A stretch of 64,000 nt of DNA from Deinococcus aetherius (GCF_025997855.1 NZ_AP026560.1:1824001-1888000); one strand, 5' to 3'; positions 19,380 to 28,587 are shown, numbered from the stretch's first letter. A program made the numbers and translations. Notes: generated by a model from the sequence alone, not told the origin.

Positions 19380-19560
19380 CTCTACGAGTCGGTCAGCTCC
19401 CCTTGGGCTGGTACAGCTCCGAAGGAGAGGGAAGCCGGAGACGAACCTGCCGTGAGAACCCTGTGGTGTAGCCTCCCTTTGAGGGGACTTGCAAAGCTGC
19501 GAAGCAGAGGTGGCCCGAAGGGCCGGACTCGCAGAGCTGCGGAGCAGAGGGGGAAGGGCG
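19380..19560. repeat. Degenerate intergenic repeats of a dispersed family
   Basis: Three related units occur upstream of smpB: one around 19396-19434 with AGCTCCGAAGGAGAGGG, one at 19486-19513 (GACTTGCAAAGCTGCGAAGC followed by AGAGG) and one at 19526-19553 (GACTCGCAGAGCTGCGGAGC followed by AGAGG). A similar unit, in opposite orientation, is part of the element at 48319-48486. The interval has no gene; these repeats are most of what it contains. Confidence 0.6.
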
Positions 19561-19564
19561 CCGC

Positions 19565-20257
19565 TCACCGCAGGGTGGCTGCCACGACCACCGGCTCCGC
19601 GTTCGGCCCCTCGAAGCCCGGGGTATAGGCGCGCAGCACGAAGACGGCGCGGTTGCCCCGCACGTACACCCGTTCCAGGGCGTAGCGGGCGGCGCACTCC
19701 CGGCTGGCGGGCAGCCCCCGGTCGAGGTGAAGGGTTTGCCCCTTCACGTCCAGCGTGAACCCGGCGGGCTCCTCACCGGGGGGCAGCAGGTCCGTGGAGC
19801 GGCAGGGGGAGGGCAAGGAACGCACGCTGAGCCGCACCGGCACCGGGCGCGTCCACAACCGGACGGGGAGGGTGGCGCTCGTCCCGGCGCGCAGCCCCTC
19901 GGTCCACACGGGCGCCTGAACCGGGGAGGGGCGGGTGAACACGGGGCGGGCCGTTTGCCCGGGCGTCAGACCGTTCCGGGCGAGGAGGGCACGTTCACGG
20001 CGGAGCAGGGACGCGACGACCTCCTCCACCGTTCCCGTCTGGGAGGTCGCCGACACCTCGCGCAGGGTCCGGCCCGTTCCGGTCTCCACCACCGTCAGGC
20101 CCGCCGTGCTGAAGCCGCTGCCGTCCTGCACGCCACCCGTGACCACCAGGGCCCGCGTGCCGTCCGGCGAGAAGGTGACGCGCCGCACGCCCTGGCGGTT
20201 CCCCGCCTCGGCGAAGGGAGTGAGGGCGAGCAGGGCCAGCAGCAGGAGGCGGCGCAT
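19565..20257 (-). CDS. Secreted protein resembling DUF2259
   Basis: A 230-residue exported protein with a clear signal peptide (MRRLLLLALLALTPFAEA). The mature part begins NRQGVRRVTFSPDGTRALVV, where a WD-like FSPDG phrase is followed by GGVQDGSGFSTAGLTVVETGTG, as in predicted secreted proteins of the DUF2259 family; two Cys suggest one disulfide. Function unknown. TACGGT 5 nt before the ATG suggests a leaderless transcript. Confidence 0.65.
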   Translation of the reverse strand: MRRLLLLALLALTPFAEAGNRQGVRRVTFSPDGTRALVVTGGVQDGSGFSTAGLTVVETGTGRTLREVSATSQTGTVEEVVASLLRRERALLARNGLTPGQTARPVFTRPSPVQAPVWTEGLRAGTSATLPVRLWTRPVPVRLSVRSLPSPCRSTDLLPPGEEPAGFTLDVKGQTLHLDRGLPASRECAARYALERVYVRGNRAVFVLRAYTPGFEGPNAEPVVVAATLR

Positions 20258-20296
20258 ACTCCACCGTACCCGGTCCGGCGGCGGCGGGTCGCGGCC

Positions 20297-20824
20297 TCAG
20301 GACCGGAAACGGAGGCTGGCGAGCACCTGGCTGAAGAGGGCGCTGCTCCCCGCATAACGCTCGGGCGTGTCGGTCACCTGGAAGGAGTAGAGGTTTTTCG
20401 CCCCGTTGCCGAACCAGATCCGCACGCGCACGGAGGTCTGCGCGCCGGTGATGAGGTATTCGCGCTCGACGCCCTTCACGCCGCCGTAAGTCACGTTGCG
20501 GCCCCGGAACAGCTTGAGCTTGCCCCCGGTCTGCGCCACCCCCGCCTCGAAGTTGCGGAATTCCTGCTTGAGTTCGGGGGTCTTGCCGTTCTTGGATACG
20601 AACAGCAGGCGGATCAGGGCGGCGGGCGGCGTCTTGGACGACACGACGCTCACGCCGCCCGTGCCGTCGTTGAAGTTGGCGCCGAACCACCCCTTGGGCA
20701 GGCTCACCGTGAAGGGCAGCTTGGGGTCCGTGAAGGGCACGAGCGTCTGGGCGCCCGCGCGGCCCGTGAGCCCGCTTCCGAGCAGGCTGACGGCGGCGAG
20801 GGCGAGGGGGAGCGGGGACTTCAT
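20297..20824 (-). CDS. Secreted protein of unknown function
   Basis: A 175-residue exported protein with a signal peptide ending near AGA-Q at residue 26. The mature part begins with FTDPKLPFTVSLPKGWFG, a phrase seen in PsbP/DUF1795-like folds where a short beta-strand precedes a Trp. The middle is Lys-rich and the end has YAGSSALFSQVLASLRF, a common ending of such one-domain proteins. TACGGT stands exactly 7 nt before the ATG, which decides the start against an in-frame ATG 9 nt upstream. Confidence 0.6.
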   Translation of the reverse strand: MKSPLPLALAAVSLLGSGLTGRAGAQTLVPFTDPKLPFTVSLPKGWFGANFNDGTGGVSVVSSKTPPAALIRLLFVSKNGKTPELKQEFRNFEAGVAQTGGKLKLFRGRNVTYGGVKGVEREYLITGAQTSVRVRIWFGNGAKNLYSFQVTDTPERYAGSSALFSQVLASLRFRS

Positions 20825-20870
20825 ACCCGGCACCGTAGCGCACCCGCATGAGGGACCGTTGCGGCGGAAG

Positions 20871-21503
20871 TCAGCGGGCGACCACCGCGAAGCGCACTTC
20901 CCGGACCCCCGCCGCGTGCAGCGCGTCCCGGCACGCCAGCAGGGTGCTCCCGGTCGTCATCACGTCGTCGAGCAGCAGGACCGGGCCGGAGGGCAGGCGG
21001 CGCGGGTCGGCGGCGAAGGCCCCGGCGAGGTTTCCCGCCCGCTCGTGCGCGTGGAGGCGGGCCTGCTGTCCGGTCGCGCGGGTGCGGCGCAGGGCGGGGA
21101 CGGCGGGCACGTTCAGCGAGGCGGCGACGGCTCCGGCGAGAAGGGCGGCCTGGTTGAACCCGCGCTCCCGCTCGCGGGCGGAGTGTAGGGGCACGGGGAC
21201 GACCGAGCGGACGTTCCACCCCGCCGGAACGCCAGCGGCCAGCGCCCCGCCAAGGGCACCCGCCAGGTCTCGCGCGCCGCCGAACTTCAGGGCGCGCACC
21301 GCCCGCCGGGTCACCCCCCGGTAGGGCCCCAGGGTGACGAGGTGCCCCTCGGGACGCAGCCACAGCGGCGAGTACACCTCCACCCGGGGCACGAGCCGGG
21401 CGCGGCACGCCGGGCACAGCCCCGCCTCCCGCCCGAGCTGGGCGTCGCAGCCGGGGCAGGGGCGGGGAACGAGGGCGCGCAGCAGGCCCGCGACGGCGCC
21501 CAC
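20871..21503 (-). CDS. comF: ComF-family amidophosphoribosyltransferase-like competence protein
   Basis: A 210-residue protein with an N-terminal zinc finger (CPGCDAQLGREAGLCPACRA, residues about 17-36) and a C-terminal phosphoribosyltransferase domain whose PRPP-binding motif is VLLLDDVMTTGSTL. This is the ComF/GntX layout; ComF is needed for uptake of transforming DNA in several naturally competent bacteria, and Deinococcus is competent. GTG start one nt after the preceding gene's stop indicates translational coupling. Confidence 0.88.
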   Translation of the reverse strand: MGAVAGLLRALVPRPCPGCDAQLGREAGLCPACRARLVPRVEVYSPLWLRPEGHLVTLGPYRGVTRRAVRALKFGGARDLAGALGGALAAGVPAGWNVRSVVPVPLHSARERERGFNQAALLAGAVAASLNVPAVPALRRTRATGQQARLHAHERAGNLAGAFAADPRRLPSGPVLLLDDVMTTGSTLLACRDALHAAGVREVRFAVVAR

Positions 21504-21504
21504 C

Positions 21505-22029
21505 CTAGACCTGCCCGGCGGCGGCGAGTTCGTCCACGAAGAGGGGCGGCGTGGTGGCCTCCACCCGCCTCCACACGCCCGCCAGGGCGTCGGGGTCGAG
21601 CATGGGCGCGGCGAGGGTGAGACAGGTCAGGTGGTGGGCGCACACCAGCCGCACGCCCGTGTCGCCCAGCCGCCCCTTCTCGGCGGGGGTGAGCAGGGCC
21701 GCGAAGGCGTCCGGGTCGCCGAGGGCCGGGTGGCTGCCCTGGCGGATCGCCGCGCGCAGGAAGGCCGCCACCTCGGCGGGGTTGAGCCAGAAGCCGAACA
21801 TCAGCTCGTCGGAGAGGGCGTCGAGGCGCTGCATCCGCGCTGCGTCCAGGCCCTTTCTCACCAGACCCCGCGCGAGGTCCTGCCGCTCCAGGCGCCGGGC
21901 GGCATACCCGGCGAGGGTGAGCGGTTCGCCCGGCGGCGCCACCCGGCCCCCCACGGCGGCGCGCAGGCGGTACGCGAGGACGTACCCCTGGAATTCGAGC
22001 AGCATCTCGTTCACTCCGCCTGGCGTCAC
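21505..22029 (-). CDS. Hypothetical protein upstream of comF
   Basis: A 174-residue soluble, mostly helical protein of unrecognised family; no signal peptide. Features are LDALSDELMFGFWLNPAEVA and a His-Cys rich stretch VRLVCAHHLTCLTLAAPML. An ATG 9 nt earlier exists, but its first two bases complete a TAGAAT box; the GTG that stands exactly 7 nt after this box is chosen. Coupled to comF with 1 nt spacing, so co-expressed with it. Confidence 0.65.
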   Translation of the reverse strand: MTPGGVNEMLLEFQGYVLAYRLRAAVGGRVAPPGEPLTLAGYAARRLERQDLARGLVRKGLDAARMQRLDALSDELMFGFWLNPAEVAAFLRAAIRQGSHPALGDPDAFAALLTPAEKGRLGDTGVRLVCAHHLTCLTLAAPMLDPDALAGVWRRVEATTPPLFVDELAAAGQV

Positions 22030-22315
22030 GCCGGGCATTCTAGGAAGGCGGGGGCGCGCGACACCGTGAGCGGTCGCCCGGAGTGGCCTCGCCCGGCGAA
22101 ATCCTCAAGCCCAGGGGCCCAACCCGCCGGTCGGTCCCGGGAGAGGATGCCCATTCATCCGGGCTTAAGGGGTGCTCCCGGTGGGGGCCCGACGGGGGAG
22201 GCGGGACAAAGGCCACTAGGCGGGCCCTTAGGCTGGACCGGACGTGACAGCTCACGAGGTCCGGGCCGCAGGGTGGCACCGGGCGAAGCTGTCTCGTGTG
22301 AAGGGGTGAAGACGA

Positions 22316-22609
22316 ATGCAGCTCATCAGGCGGGCCCACCAGTTCGAGTACCGAGACCACCGGGGCGTGGACCGGGTGGGCGTGGTGGACGTGTGGACCA
22401 GCGCCCAGGGCGACGAGGCCGTGCTCGTGCTACGCGATCTCGTGCAGGCCGAGACCATCGAGCACGCCCGGCGGGCCCTCCACACCCTCACCCACACCTG
22501 GCTGCCCTACCTGCTGCGCCCCGACGCCAGCCTCGCCGTGCTCGTGCTGCGCCCCCGCGAGGACGAGGACGCCAAGGCGCGCGGTTTCGTCCTGCCGCTG
22601 AGCGCGTAG
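22316..22609 (+). CDS. Small hypothetical protein
   Basis: A 97-residue protein of unrecognised family, without signal or membrane segment. The sequence has alternating beta-strand-like segments (GVDRVGVVDVWTS, EAVLVLRDLVQ) and a helix (TIEHARRALHTLTHTWLPYL), ending LPLSA. G/C third positions support coding. It is divergent from the gene at 22029 with a 286-nt intergenic that includes no other recognised feature, and convergent with the gene at 22670. Confidence 0.6.
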   Translation: MQLIRRAHQFEYRDHRGVDRVGVVDVWTSAQGDEAVLVLRDLVQAETIEHARRALHTLTHTWLPYLLRPDASLAVLVLRPREDEDAKARGFVLPLSA

Positions 22610-22669
22610 GGGCGGGGGAAAGTGAACGGGGCCGTTCCTGAAGAGGTGCGGCCCCCGCGCTTTCTCACG

Positions 22670-23086
<417 letters not shown>

Positions 23087-23133
23087 GCGGGCAGGGTAAC
23101 GCCGCGCGGCGAATGGGGCGTGGAGACCAAATC

Positions 23134-23162
23134 TTGACTAAATTACTCGGGATGTTCAGGAT
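23134..23162 (+). promoter_or_regulatory. Promoter of the efe operon
   Basis: TTGACT (23134-23139) and CAGGAT (23157-23162) are separated by exactly 17 nt, and the -10 box ends 7 nt before the ATG at 23170. The -35 matches five of six consensus bases. An alternative TAAATT box 7 nt before an in-frame ATG at 23152 also fits the leaderless pattern. No Fur or DtxR operator was recognised. Confidence 0.5.
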
Positions 23163-23169
23163 TGGGGGT

Positions 23170-24192
23170 ATGAAGTTGTTCCCCATCCTTCTCACGCTGA
23201 CCCTGGCGGGCGGAGCGCAGGCCGCCTCGCTGGGCGGCGTCAAGACCTACCTGGGCGGCAAGCTGGGCGTGCAGGCCGCCGGGACCGCCGGGCTCGTGCG
23301 GGGTGCCGACCGCTACTACGCGCTGGCAAAGGCCGCGAACTTCGACTACAAGCAGCTCGCCGCGCAACCTGGCCCCGTGCGCGCCGCGTTGCAGGAGGCC
23401 CGCGCTGGCTGGACGAAGGCGAGCCCGGCCTACGAGGACATCGAGGGCATCGTGGCGGGGGTCGAGGCCCTCAGCGACTTCGACCTGATCCTCGACGCGG
23501 GCACGAGCGCCGCCGAGGGGGGAGAGGACGTGGTGCCCTTCGACCTCAAGCTGCCCGACGGCAAGGTCCTCGCCAAGCCCGGCAACCTCTTCGGGGTGAA
23601 CGAGGCGGCCCTGTGGGGCACCGTGAGGACGTTCGGGAGCGGGGTGCCCTTCGACGTGGACGGCAATGGGAAGATCGACTTCGGGGACGGGCTTCCCGAC
23701 GCGAACGTGCTGAAGGCCGCCGCCGCCGAGCTGAACCGGCAGACGCTCGCCCTGCGCAAGGCCGCTGCCGCCTGGACGCCCACCCGGGCGGACGTGTTCG
23801 GGGCGCTGGCGGGGAACGTGCCCACGGTGGGCCCCGTGTTCTTCGAGAACTGGAAGACGAGCCGCTTCGTGCTCGGCGAGCGCAGCAAGCGGACCGACTT
23901 CGTGGTGATCTCGCGCCTGTCCGACCTGAGCGGCAACGTGCGCTCCTGGCAGGCGATGTACGCGGGCCTGAAGCCGGACGTGCGGGCGAAGAACGCCGCG
24001 CTGGACGCCCAGATCACCTCGGGGCTGAGCGACCTCGCCGCCTTCGTGGCCCGGCTGGAGCGGCTGGAGCGCACCCGGCGCTTCACGCCCGAGCAGGCGG
24101 ACACCTTGCAGGAGGAGGCGCAAAACCGCGCGACCGCAGTCACCGGTCGCCTGACCCAGGCCGCCGCCCTCCTCGGCGTGAAGGTCGAGTGA
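23170..24192 (+). CDS. efeO: EfeO-like periplasmic iron-binding protein with an EF-hand-like loop
   Basis: A 340-residue exported protein with signal peptide ending AQA (about residue 18). The mature part is a long helical EfeO/imelysin-type (M75-like) domain; the recognisable block is ASPAYEDIEGIVAGVEAL, though the His of the usual HxxE motif is not present there. At about residues 162-173 an inserted loop reads DVDGNGKIDFGD, with acidic or Asn residues at EF-hand positions 1, 3, 5, 9 and 12. It is coupled to the FTR1 permease gene by a TGATG overlap, which supports a role in iron delivery. The start could also be 18 nt upstream. Confidence 0.8.
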   Translation: MKLFPILLTLTLAGGAQAASLGGVKTYLGGKLGVQAAGTAGLVRGADRYYALAKAANFDYKQLAAQPGPVRAALQEARAGWTKASPAYEDIEGIVAGVEALSDFDLILDAGTSAAEGGEDVVPFDLKLPDGKVLAKPGNLFGVNEAALWGTVRTFGSGVPFDVDGNGKIDFGDGLPDANVLKAAAAELNRQTLALRKAAAAWTPTRADVFGALAGNVPTVGPVFFENWKTSRFVLGERSKRTDFVVISRLSDLSGNVRSWQAMYAGLKPDVRAKNAALDAQITSGLSDLAAFVARLERLERTRRFTPEQADTLQEEAQNRATAVTGRLTQAAALLGVKVE

Positions 24193-26516
24193 TGTCCCGA
24201 CTGGCCCTGATCGCGGCGCTGGGCCTCGCCGCCCTCTCCCCCGCCGTGGCCGCCGACTACGCTGGTCCTGCCGAGACGCTGCGCTCCCGCCTCGCCGACG
24301 CGCAGATCGAGGTGACCTTCGACCGGGCGCAGGCCGCCGGTCTGGTGCGGGAGGCGGGGCTGGCCGCCGCCGAGTTGCGCCCCGCCCTGGCCGCCGTGAA
24401 TCCCAAAGCCGCCGGGGACGTGGAGGCCGCCCTGAACGACGCAGTTCGTGCGGCAAAGGCAGGCGACGAGGCAGGACTCGCCGCCGCCCGCGCCCGCGCC
24501 TGGACCGCGCTCCTGGGGGGCACCTACACGGGACTCGAAGCGAGCATCCGGTCCGGGGACGCCGCCTCCGCCCGCGACTGGCTGGCCGCCCGCGAGTTCC
24601 GCACCGCGAGCGCCTTCACCCGGCTGAGCGCCGACGCCACGGGGGCGGTCGAGGCGCTGGGGGCGGGGAAGCTCACCCCGCAGGCCACCCTCGAAGCCGT
24701 GCGCGCCGACGTGCTCGACGGTTACCAGGCGCGACTGGGCGGGGCGCTGCGTGACCTAGAGACGGCGCAGGCGCGAGGCTGGCGCACCCGGAGCGCCGAG
24801 CAGGCGGCCCTGGCACGGGGCTACTTCGCCCTGCTTGCGCCCGCCTACCGGGAACAGCGCGGAGCGGAGCGACTGGCCCGCCTGGAAGCCGACCTCGCCG
24901 CCCTGCCCGCCTCGCTCCCCCGCGTGCAGGCCGACCTGGGGGGCTTCCGCGCCGCCCCCCTCTCCGCCGTCGAGCTTCGGGCGCGGGCGGGGCAGGTCAC
25001 CCGCTTCCTGGCGCTCGTGCCCGTGGAGTACGGGCGGGGCGTGAAGCTGAGCGGCGGGAGCCCGGTCGTGACGAGCGACCTGGAGGTGACGGAGGCCAGG
25101 ACCTTCCTGACGGGAGCGCGGGCCGCCTTCACCGACCTCGCGCCGCTGCTGCCCCGGGGGGCGGACGCGGCGGGCCTGCGGGCGGGCTTCGCCGGGCTGG
25201 AGGCGGGCCTGAACCGCGCCGCCGCGCACGACGGCGCCCCGGCTCCCTCCAGCATCGAGGCGGACGTGAACGCGCTGCTCGGCCAGGTCAGAACGGCCTT
25301 CCCCGCCGCATGGCAGGCGCACGACGCCAGCGCCGACCTCGGCGTGATCCGCACCCAGCTCGACGCAGTGGTCTCCGCCGCTGAAGGAGGCGACTGGGCC
25401 GCCGCCGAGACCGCCCGGCTCGACGCCTACGCCACGTTGGAGAGCGGCGCCGAGGCGAGGATCGCCGTCTTCGCCCCCGACCTCAAACTGCGGCTCGAAA
25501 ACCTCTTCTGGAACGGTCAGCGCCCCGACGGCCTCGCCCGCTTGATCCGCGAGCGGGGGACACCCGCCGCCTTCCGCGAAACCCGGGCCGCGCTGGAGGA
25601 CGGCCTGCGCGAGACCGCCCGGATGTTGGGCACTGAGGTCGCTCCCGCCGCCGTGGCAACGAACGCGGGCGTGATCGTCTTCCGCGAGGGGCTGGAGGCG
25701 GTCCTCATCCTCGCCGCGCTGATGGGCAGCCTGCGCCGACCGGAGGTCAAGCATCTGCGCCGCCCGATGTGGCTCGGCGCCGCCGGGGCTTTCCTCGCCA
25801 CCGCCGTCACGTGGTTCGTCCTCAGCGGCACCCTGGGCCTCTTTGCCCGCTACGGCGAGAAGCTGGAGGCGGTCGTGAGCGTCATCGCCATCGCCGTGCT
25901 GCTGCTGATCATGAACTGGTTTTTCCATCAGGTGTACTGGACCGACCGCATGGCCGCCTTCCAGAAGCACAAGCACGGCCTGACGGTGGGCGGGGTGGCG
26001 CAGACGGGGCAATGGATCGGGCTGGCGGTGCTCGGTTTCACCTCCATCTACCGGGAGGGCTTCGAGACGGTGCTGTTCCTGCAATCGCTGGTGCTGCAAT
26101 CGGGCGCGGCCCCGGTCCTGACGGGCACCGGGCTGGGCCTGGTGAGCGTGATCGGCGTCGGCGTCCTCGTCTTCGCGCTGCAAGCCCGCTTGCCGATGAA
26201 AAAGCTCCTGGTGTGGACGGGCATGATGATCTGCGCGGTGCTCGCGGTGATGGTGGGCAACACCGTCCACGTGCTGCAACTCGTCGGCTGGTTCCCCGTC
26301 CACCCGCTCGGTTTCGAGTTCCCCTCGTGGGCGAGCCTGTGGCTGGGTGTGTACCCGACCTGGGAGGGAATCATCGCGCAGGTCGTCGCCGCCGTCGCCG
26401 TGGTGGGCAGCTACTTCGCCGCCGAAGCCGTCAAGACGCGGCAACTGGAGGCCAAGCGGCGCGAGGCGAGTCAGGCGGCGGGAGCGGGGGCGGGGGCGGC
26501 GAGCACTCAGCCCTGA
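24192..26516 (+). CDS. efeU: EfeU/FTR1-family iron permease with large N-terminal extracytoplasmic domain
   Basis: A 774-residue protein: signal peptide (to about residue 21), a long Ala-rich helical domain of about 460 residues resembling imelysin/EfeO repeats, then a C-terminal FTR1 permease with about seven membrane segments. The two hallmark iron-binding motifs are REGLEAVLI (about residue 497) and REGFETVLF (about 620). Classical EfeU is about 280 residues, so this is the extended form, probably bringing its own periplasmic binding domain. It is the second gene of the operon; no EfeB peroxidase follows and a terminator closes the transcript. Confidence 0.9.
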   Translation: MSRLALIAALGLAALSPAVAADYAGPAETLRSRLADAQIEVTFDRAQAAGLVREAGLAAAELRPALAAVNPKAAGDVEAALNDAVRAAKAGDEAGLAAARARAWTALLGGTYTGLEASIRSGDAASARDWLAAREFRTASAFTRLSADATGAVEALGAGKLTPQATLEAVRADVLDGYQARLGGALRDLETAQARGWRTRSAEQAALARGYFALLAPAYREQRGAERLARLEADLAALPASLPRVQADLGGFRAAPLSAVELRARAGQVTRFLALVPVEYGRGVKLSGGSPVVTSDLEVTEARTFLTGARAAFTDLAPLLPRGADAAGLRAGFAGLEAGLNRAAAHDGAPAPSSIEADVNALLGQVRTAFPAAWQAHDASADLGVIRTQLDAVVSAAEGGDWAAAETARLDAYATLESGAEARIAVFAPDLKLRLENLFWNGQRPDGLARLIRERGTPAAFRETRAALEDGLRETARMLGTEVAPAAVATNAGVIVFREGLEAVLILAALMGSLRRPEVKHLRRPMWLGAAGAFLATAVTWFVLSGTLGLFARYGEKLEAVVSVIAIAVLLLIMNWFFHQVYWTDRMAAFQKHKHGLTVGGVAQTGQWIGLAVLGFTSIYREGFETVLFLQSLVLQSGAAPVLTGTGLGLVSVIGVGVLVFALQARLPMKKLLVWTGMMICAVLAVMVGNTVHVLQLVGWFPVHPLGFEFPSWASLWLGVYPTWEGIIAQVVAAVAVVGSYFAAEAVKTRQLEAKRREASQAAGAGAGAASTQP

Positions 26517-26534
26517 GCGAGACTCGAAGGGTCA

Positions 26535-26566
26535 GGCCGGGCACTCCCACCCGGCCTTTTCCTTTT
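26535..26566 (+). terminator. Rho-independent terminator of the efe operon
   Basis: GGCCGGG at 26535-26541 pairs with CCCGGCC at 26550-26556 across an 8-nt loop, followed directly by TTTTCCTTTT. It starts 18 nt after the efeU stop and lies between convergent genes. Confidence 0.85.
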
Positions 26567-26580
26567 GCGCGAGGACGTGG

Positions 26581-28527
26581 CTACCTGCCCAGCCCCTCCG
26601 TGAAGTCCACCTCCGCCCCCCACTCCGGGTGGTCGATCAGGGGGTTGCGGTTGCCCTGCCTCTCGAAGATCGCCGCGTTGCGGTGGCGCTCCCAGTCGCC
26701 GGGCGGGTCGGCCCCGTGCCACGCGAGGAGGGTCTGGAGGTGCCGCTCCCCGTACTGGCGCACCACGCCGGGATAGCGCAGCAGGAAGTAGAGGGTCGCG
26801 CGGGCGGCGGCCCCCTTGCCGTGCGCGGGCTCGAACTCGCCGGGCTCGCGCTTGCCGCAGTCGCTCCGCAGAACCTCACCGTAGTCGGGAAAGTCGAAGT
26901 ACGGCGTGTTCCCCCGGAACGAGTTGCAGCCCGGTTCGCAGGCGAAGAGGTGGTGCAGGTCGCCGCGCATGGGCTCGCGCCCCCCGAACCACGACTGGGG
27001 GACGACGTGCTCGCAGTTGTAGGGCAGGGCGTCCTCCAGGGCGTCCACGCTCAGCCCCTCCCGGGCAGCCAGGGCGAGGCGACGCTCCCGCGCGGTGCGG
27101 TCGGCTTTGATCAGTTCCTCCGGCGCGTGTTCTCGGGCGGAGTACAGACTCCGCAGCTTGCCGTCCGGCCAGAGGTCCACCCAGGGGTACACCTCGTCCG
27201 CCGGATCGTAGCCGGGCGTGCGCGCGTGGGTCCGCCTCACGAGTTCCGCGAGGGCCAGGAAGCGGGCCTGGGGCGTCCCCCCGGCCGGGAGGCCAGCGTA
27301 GTAGCTCGCCGCGTGTGCCTCGTCCTCGGGGTCGAGGTAGGGGCGCTCGGGCGGGAGGGGCCTTCCACGCTCCTCCCCGCCCACCCGCAGCCGCAGGGTG
27401 ACGGGCACGCTCGCCACGCCGTCCGGGCCGACGCTGAGGGCGCCGAGGTCGAGCACACGGGCGGCCTCGGTCAGGGGGGACGAGGGGGAGGAGGCGACGG
27501 GTGAGCCCACCACGGGCGGACGGTTGGCGGCGAGCACCTCCGCCACCAGCACGTTCCCCGCCGCGTCCGCCCGGGTGCGCAGGTCCTCCACGATCCGGCT
27601 CACCCTCACCCCCTCGTTGGCGATCCAGTCGATGACGGTGTCGGGGTCGCCGGGTTTGGCAGGCTGACCGTCGCGGCGGAGTGTCCGGCCCTGGCTGTCC
27701 GTGCGGGGCACGCCGCTGTGGTGCAGGGCCACGACCTCCCAGGTGTCGTTGAAAACGGGGCTGCCGCTCGACCCCGGCGCGGTGTCCGTCTCGTAGTGCA
27801 GGAAGTCGGGGAGGAGGTCCACCAGCCGGTTTTCCCGCAGCGCGACCTGCTTGGGCTCGCCCGAGGGGTGCTGGACGATGCTCAGCGCCTCGCCGACGAG
27901 CACCTTGCCCACGGTGCCGAAAAGGGGCAGCCACCCGAAGGCGGAGGTGTCCCCCCTCACCGCCACGAGCGAGTAGTCCAGCGTGTCCGAGGTCAGAAAG
28001 AGCGTGTCGGGGTCGAGGCTCAGGGTCACCCGGTCGGTGAGGGTGCCGTCCGCGCGCAGCTCGTAATTGAACTCGATGACCGAGGGGCGGGCGTCCTCGG
28101 CGCCCTCCAGCACGTGGTGGTTGGTGAGGATGGCGCGGGGGCCGCACAGCCAGCCCGTGCCGTACCCTATCGTGCGGCCCCCCTCGCTCCGCAGCACGAC
28201 CCGCCCCACCGCCCGCGACGCAGCCCGGGCGAGGTCGAGGTAGGCGACGCCGAGCAGGTCGTTCGTGCCCAGCACCCGCTCCAGCCCCAGGCGGGTGGCC
28301 TCGGGGAGGCGGGCGGCGACCGTGGGCACGTCCTCGTGGCCCTCGACGAGGGCGCGGGCGTCGGGCAGGGGCACGCCGAGGCGGGTCAGGCGGGTCAGGG
28401 CGCGGGCCTCCGTGTCGGCGACGAGCGGCCCGCCCACGCTCAGGCGCTCACGCGTGCCCGCCCGCTCGGAATCACGGCCGGTAAACCGGGCCTGCGTCTG
28501 GGCCAGCAACTCACGCGGAATGTCCAT
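26581..28527 (-). CDS. Trypsin-like protease fused to EndoI-type nuclease
   Basis: A 648-residue two-enzyme protein. A helical N-terminus (1-105) precedes a trypsin-like domain with GYGTGWLCGPRAILTNHHV (His138), LDYSLVAV (Asp184) and TAPGSSGSPVF (Ser254). After a Pro/Ser linker (about 335-355) comes an endonuclease I domain with the beta-beta-metal core NCEHVVPQSWFGG (His about 507), GDLHHLF, CNSFRGNTPYFDF and KGAAARATLYFLLRYPG. No signal peptide is present, unlike secreted EndA nucleases, so a protease-gated intracellular nuclease is conceivable. Start at ATG after TACCCT with 6 nt spacing; an in-frame upstream ATG is less likely. Confidence 0.87.
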   Translation of the reverse strand: MDIPRELLAQTQARFTGRDSERAGTRERLSVGGPLVADTEARALTRLTRLGVPLPDARALVEGHEDVPTVAARLPEATRLGLERVLGTNDLLGVAYLDLARAASRAVGRVVLRSEGGRTIGYGTGWLCGPRAILTNHHVLEGAEDARPSVIEFNYELRADGTLTDRVTLSLDPDTLFLTSDTLDYSLVAVRGDTSAFGWLPLFGTVGKVLVGEALSIVQHPSGEPKQVALRENRLVDLLPDFLHYETDTAPGSSGSPVFNDTWEVVALHHSGVPRTDSQGRTLRRDGQPAKPGDPDTVIDWIANEGVRVSRIVEDLRTRADAAGNVLVAEVLAANRPPVVGSPVASSPSSPLTEAARVLDLGALSVGPDGVASVPVTLRLRVGGEERGRPLPPERPYLDPEDEAHAASYYAGLPAGGTPQARFLALAELVRRTHARTPGYDPADEVYPWVDLWPDGKLRSLYSAREHAPEELIKADRTARERRLALAAREGLSVDALEDALPYNCEHVVPQSWFGGREPMRGDLHHLFACEPGCNSFRGNTPYFDFPDYGEVLRSDCGKREPGEFEPAHGKGAAARATLYFLLRYPGVVRQYGERHLQTLLAWHGADPPGDWERHRNAAIFERQGNRNPLIDHPEWGAEVDFTEGLGR

Positions 28528-28587
28528 AGGCGTAGGGTAAGGGCTGGGCGGTGAGGAGGCGGGCACGTCAAAGGCCGGGAGGCGGGT

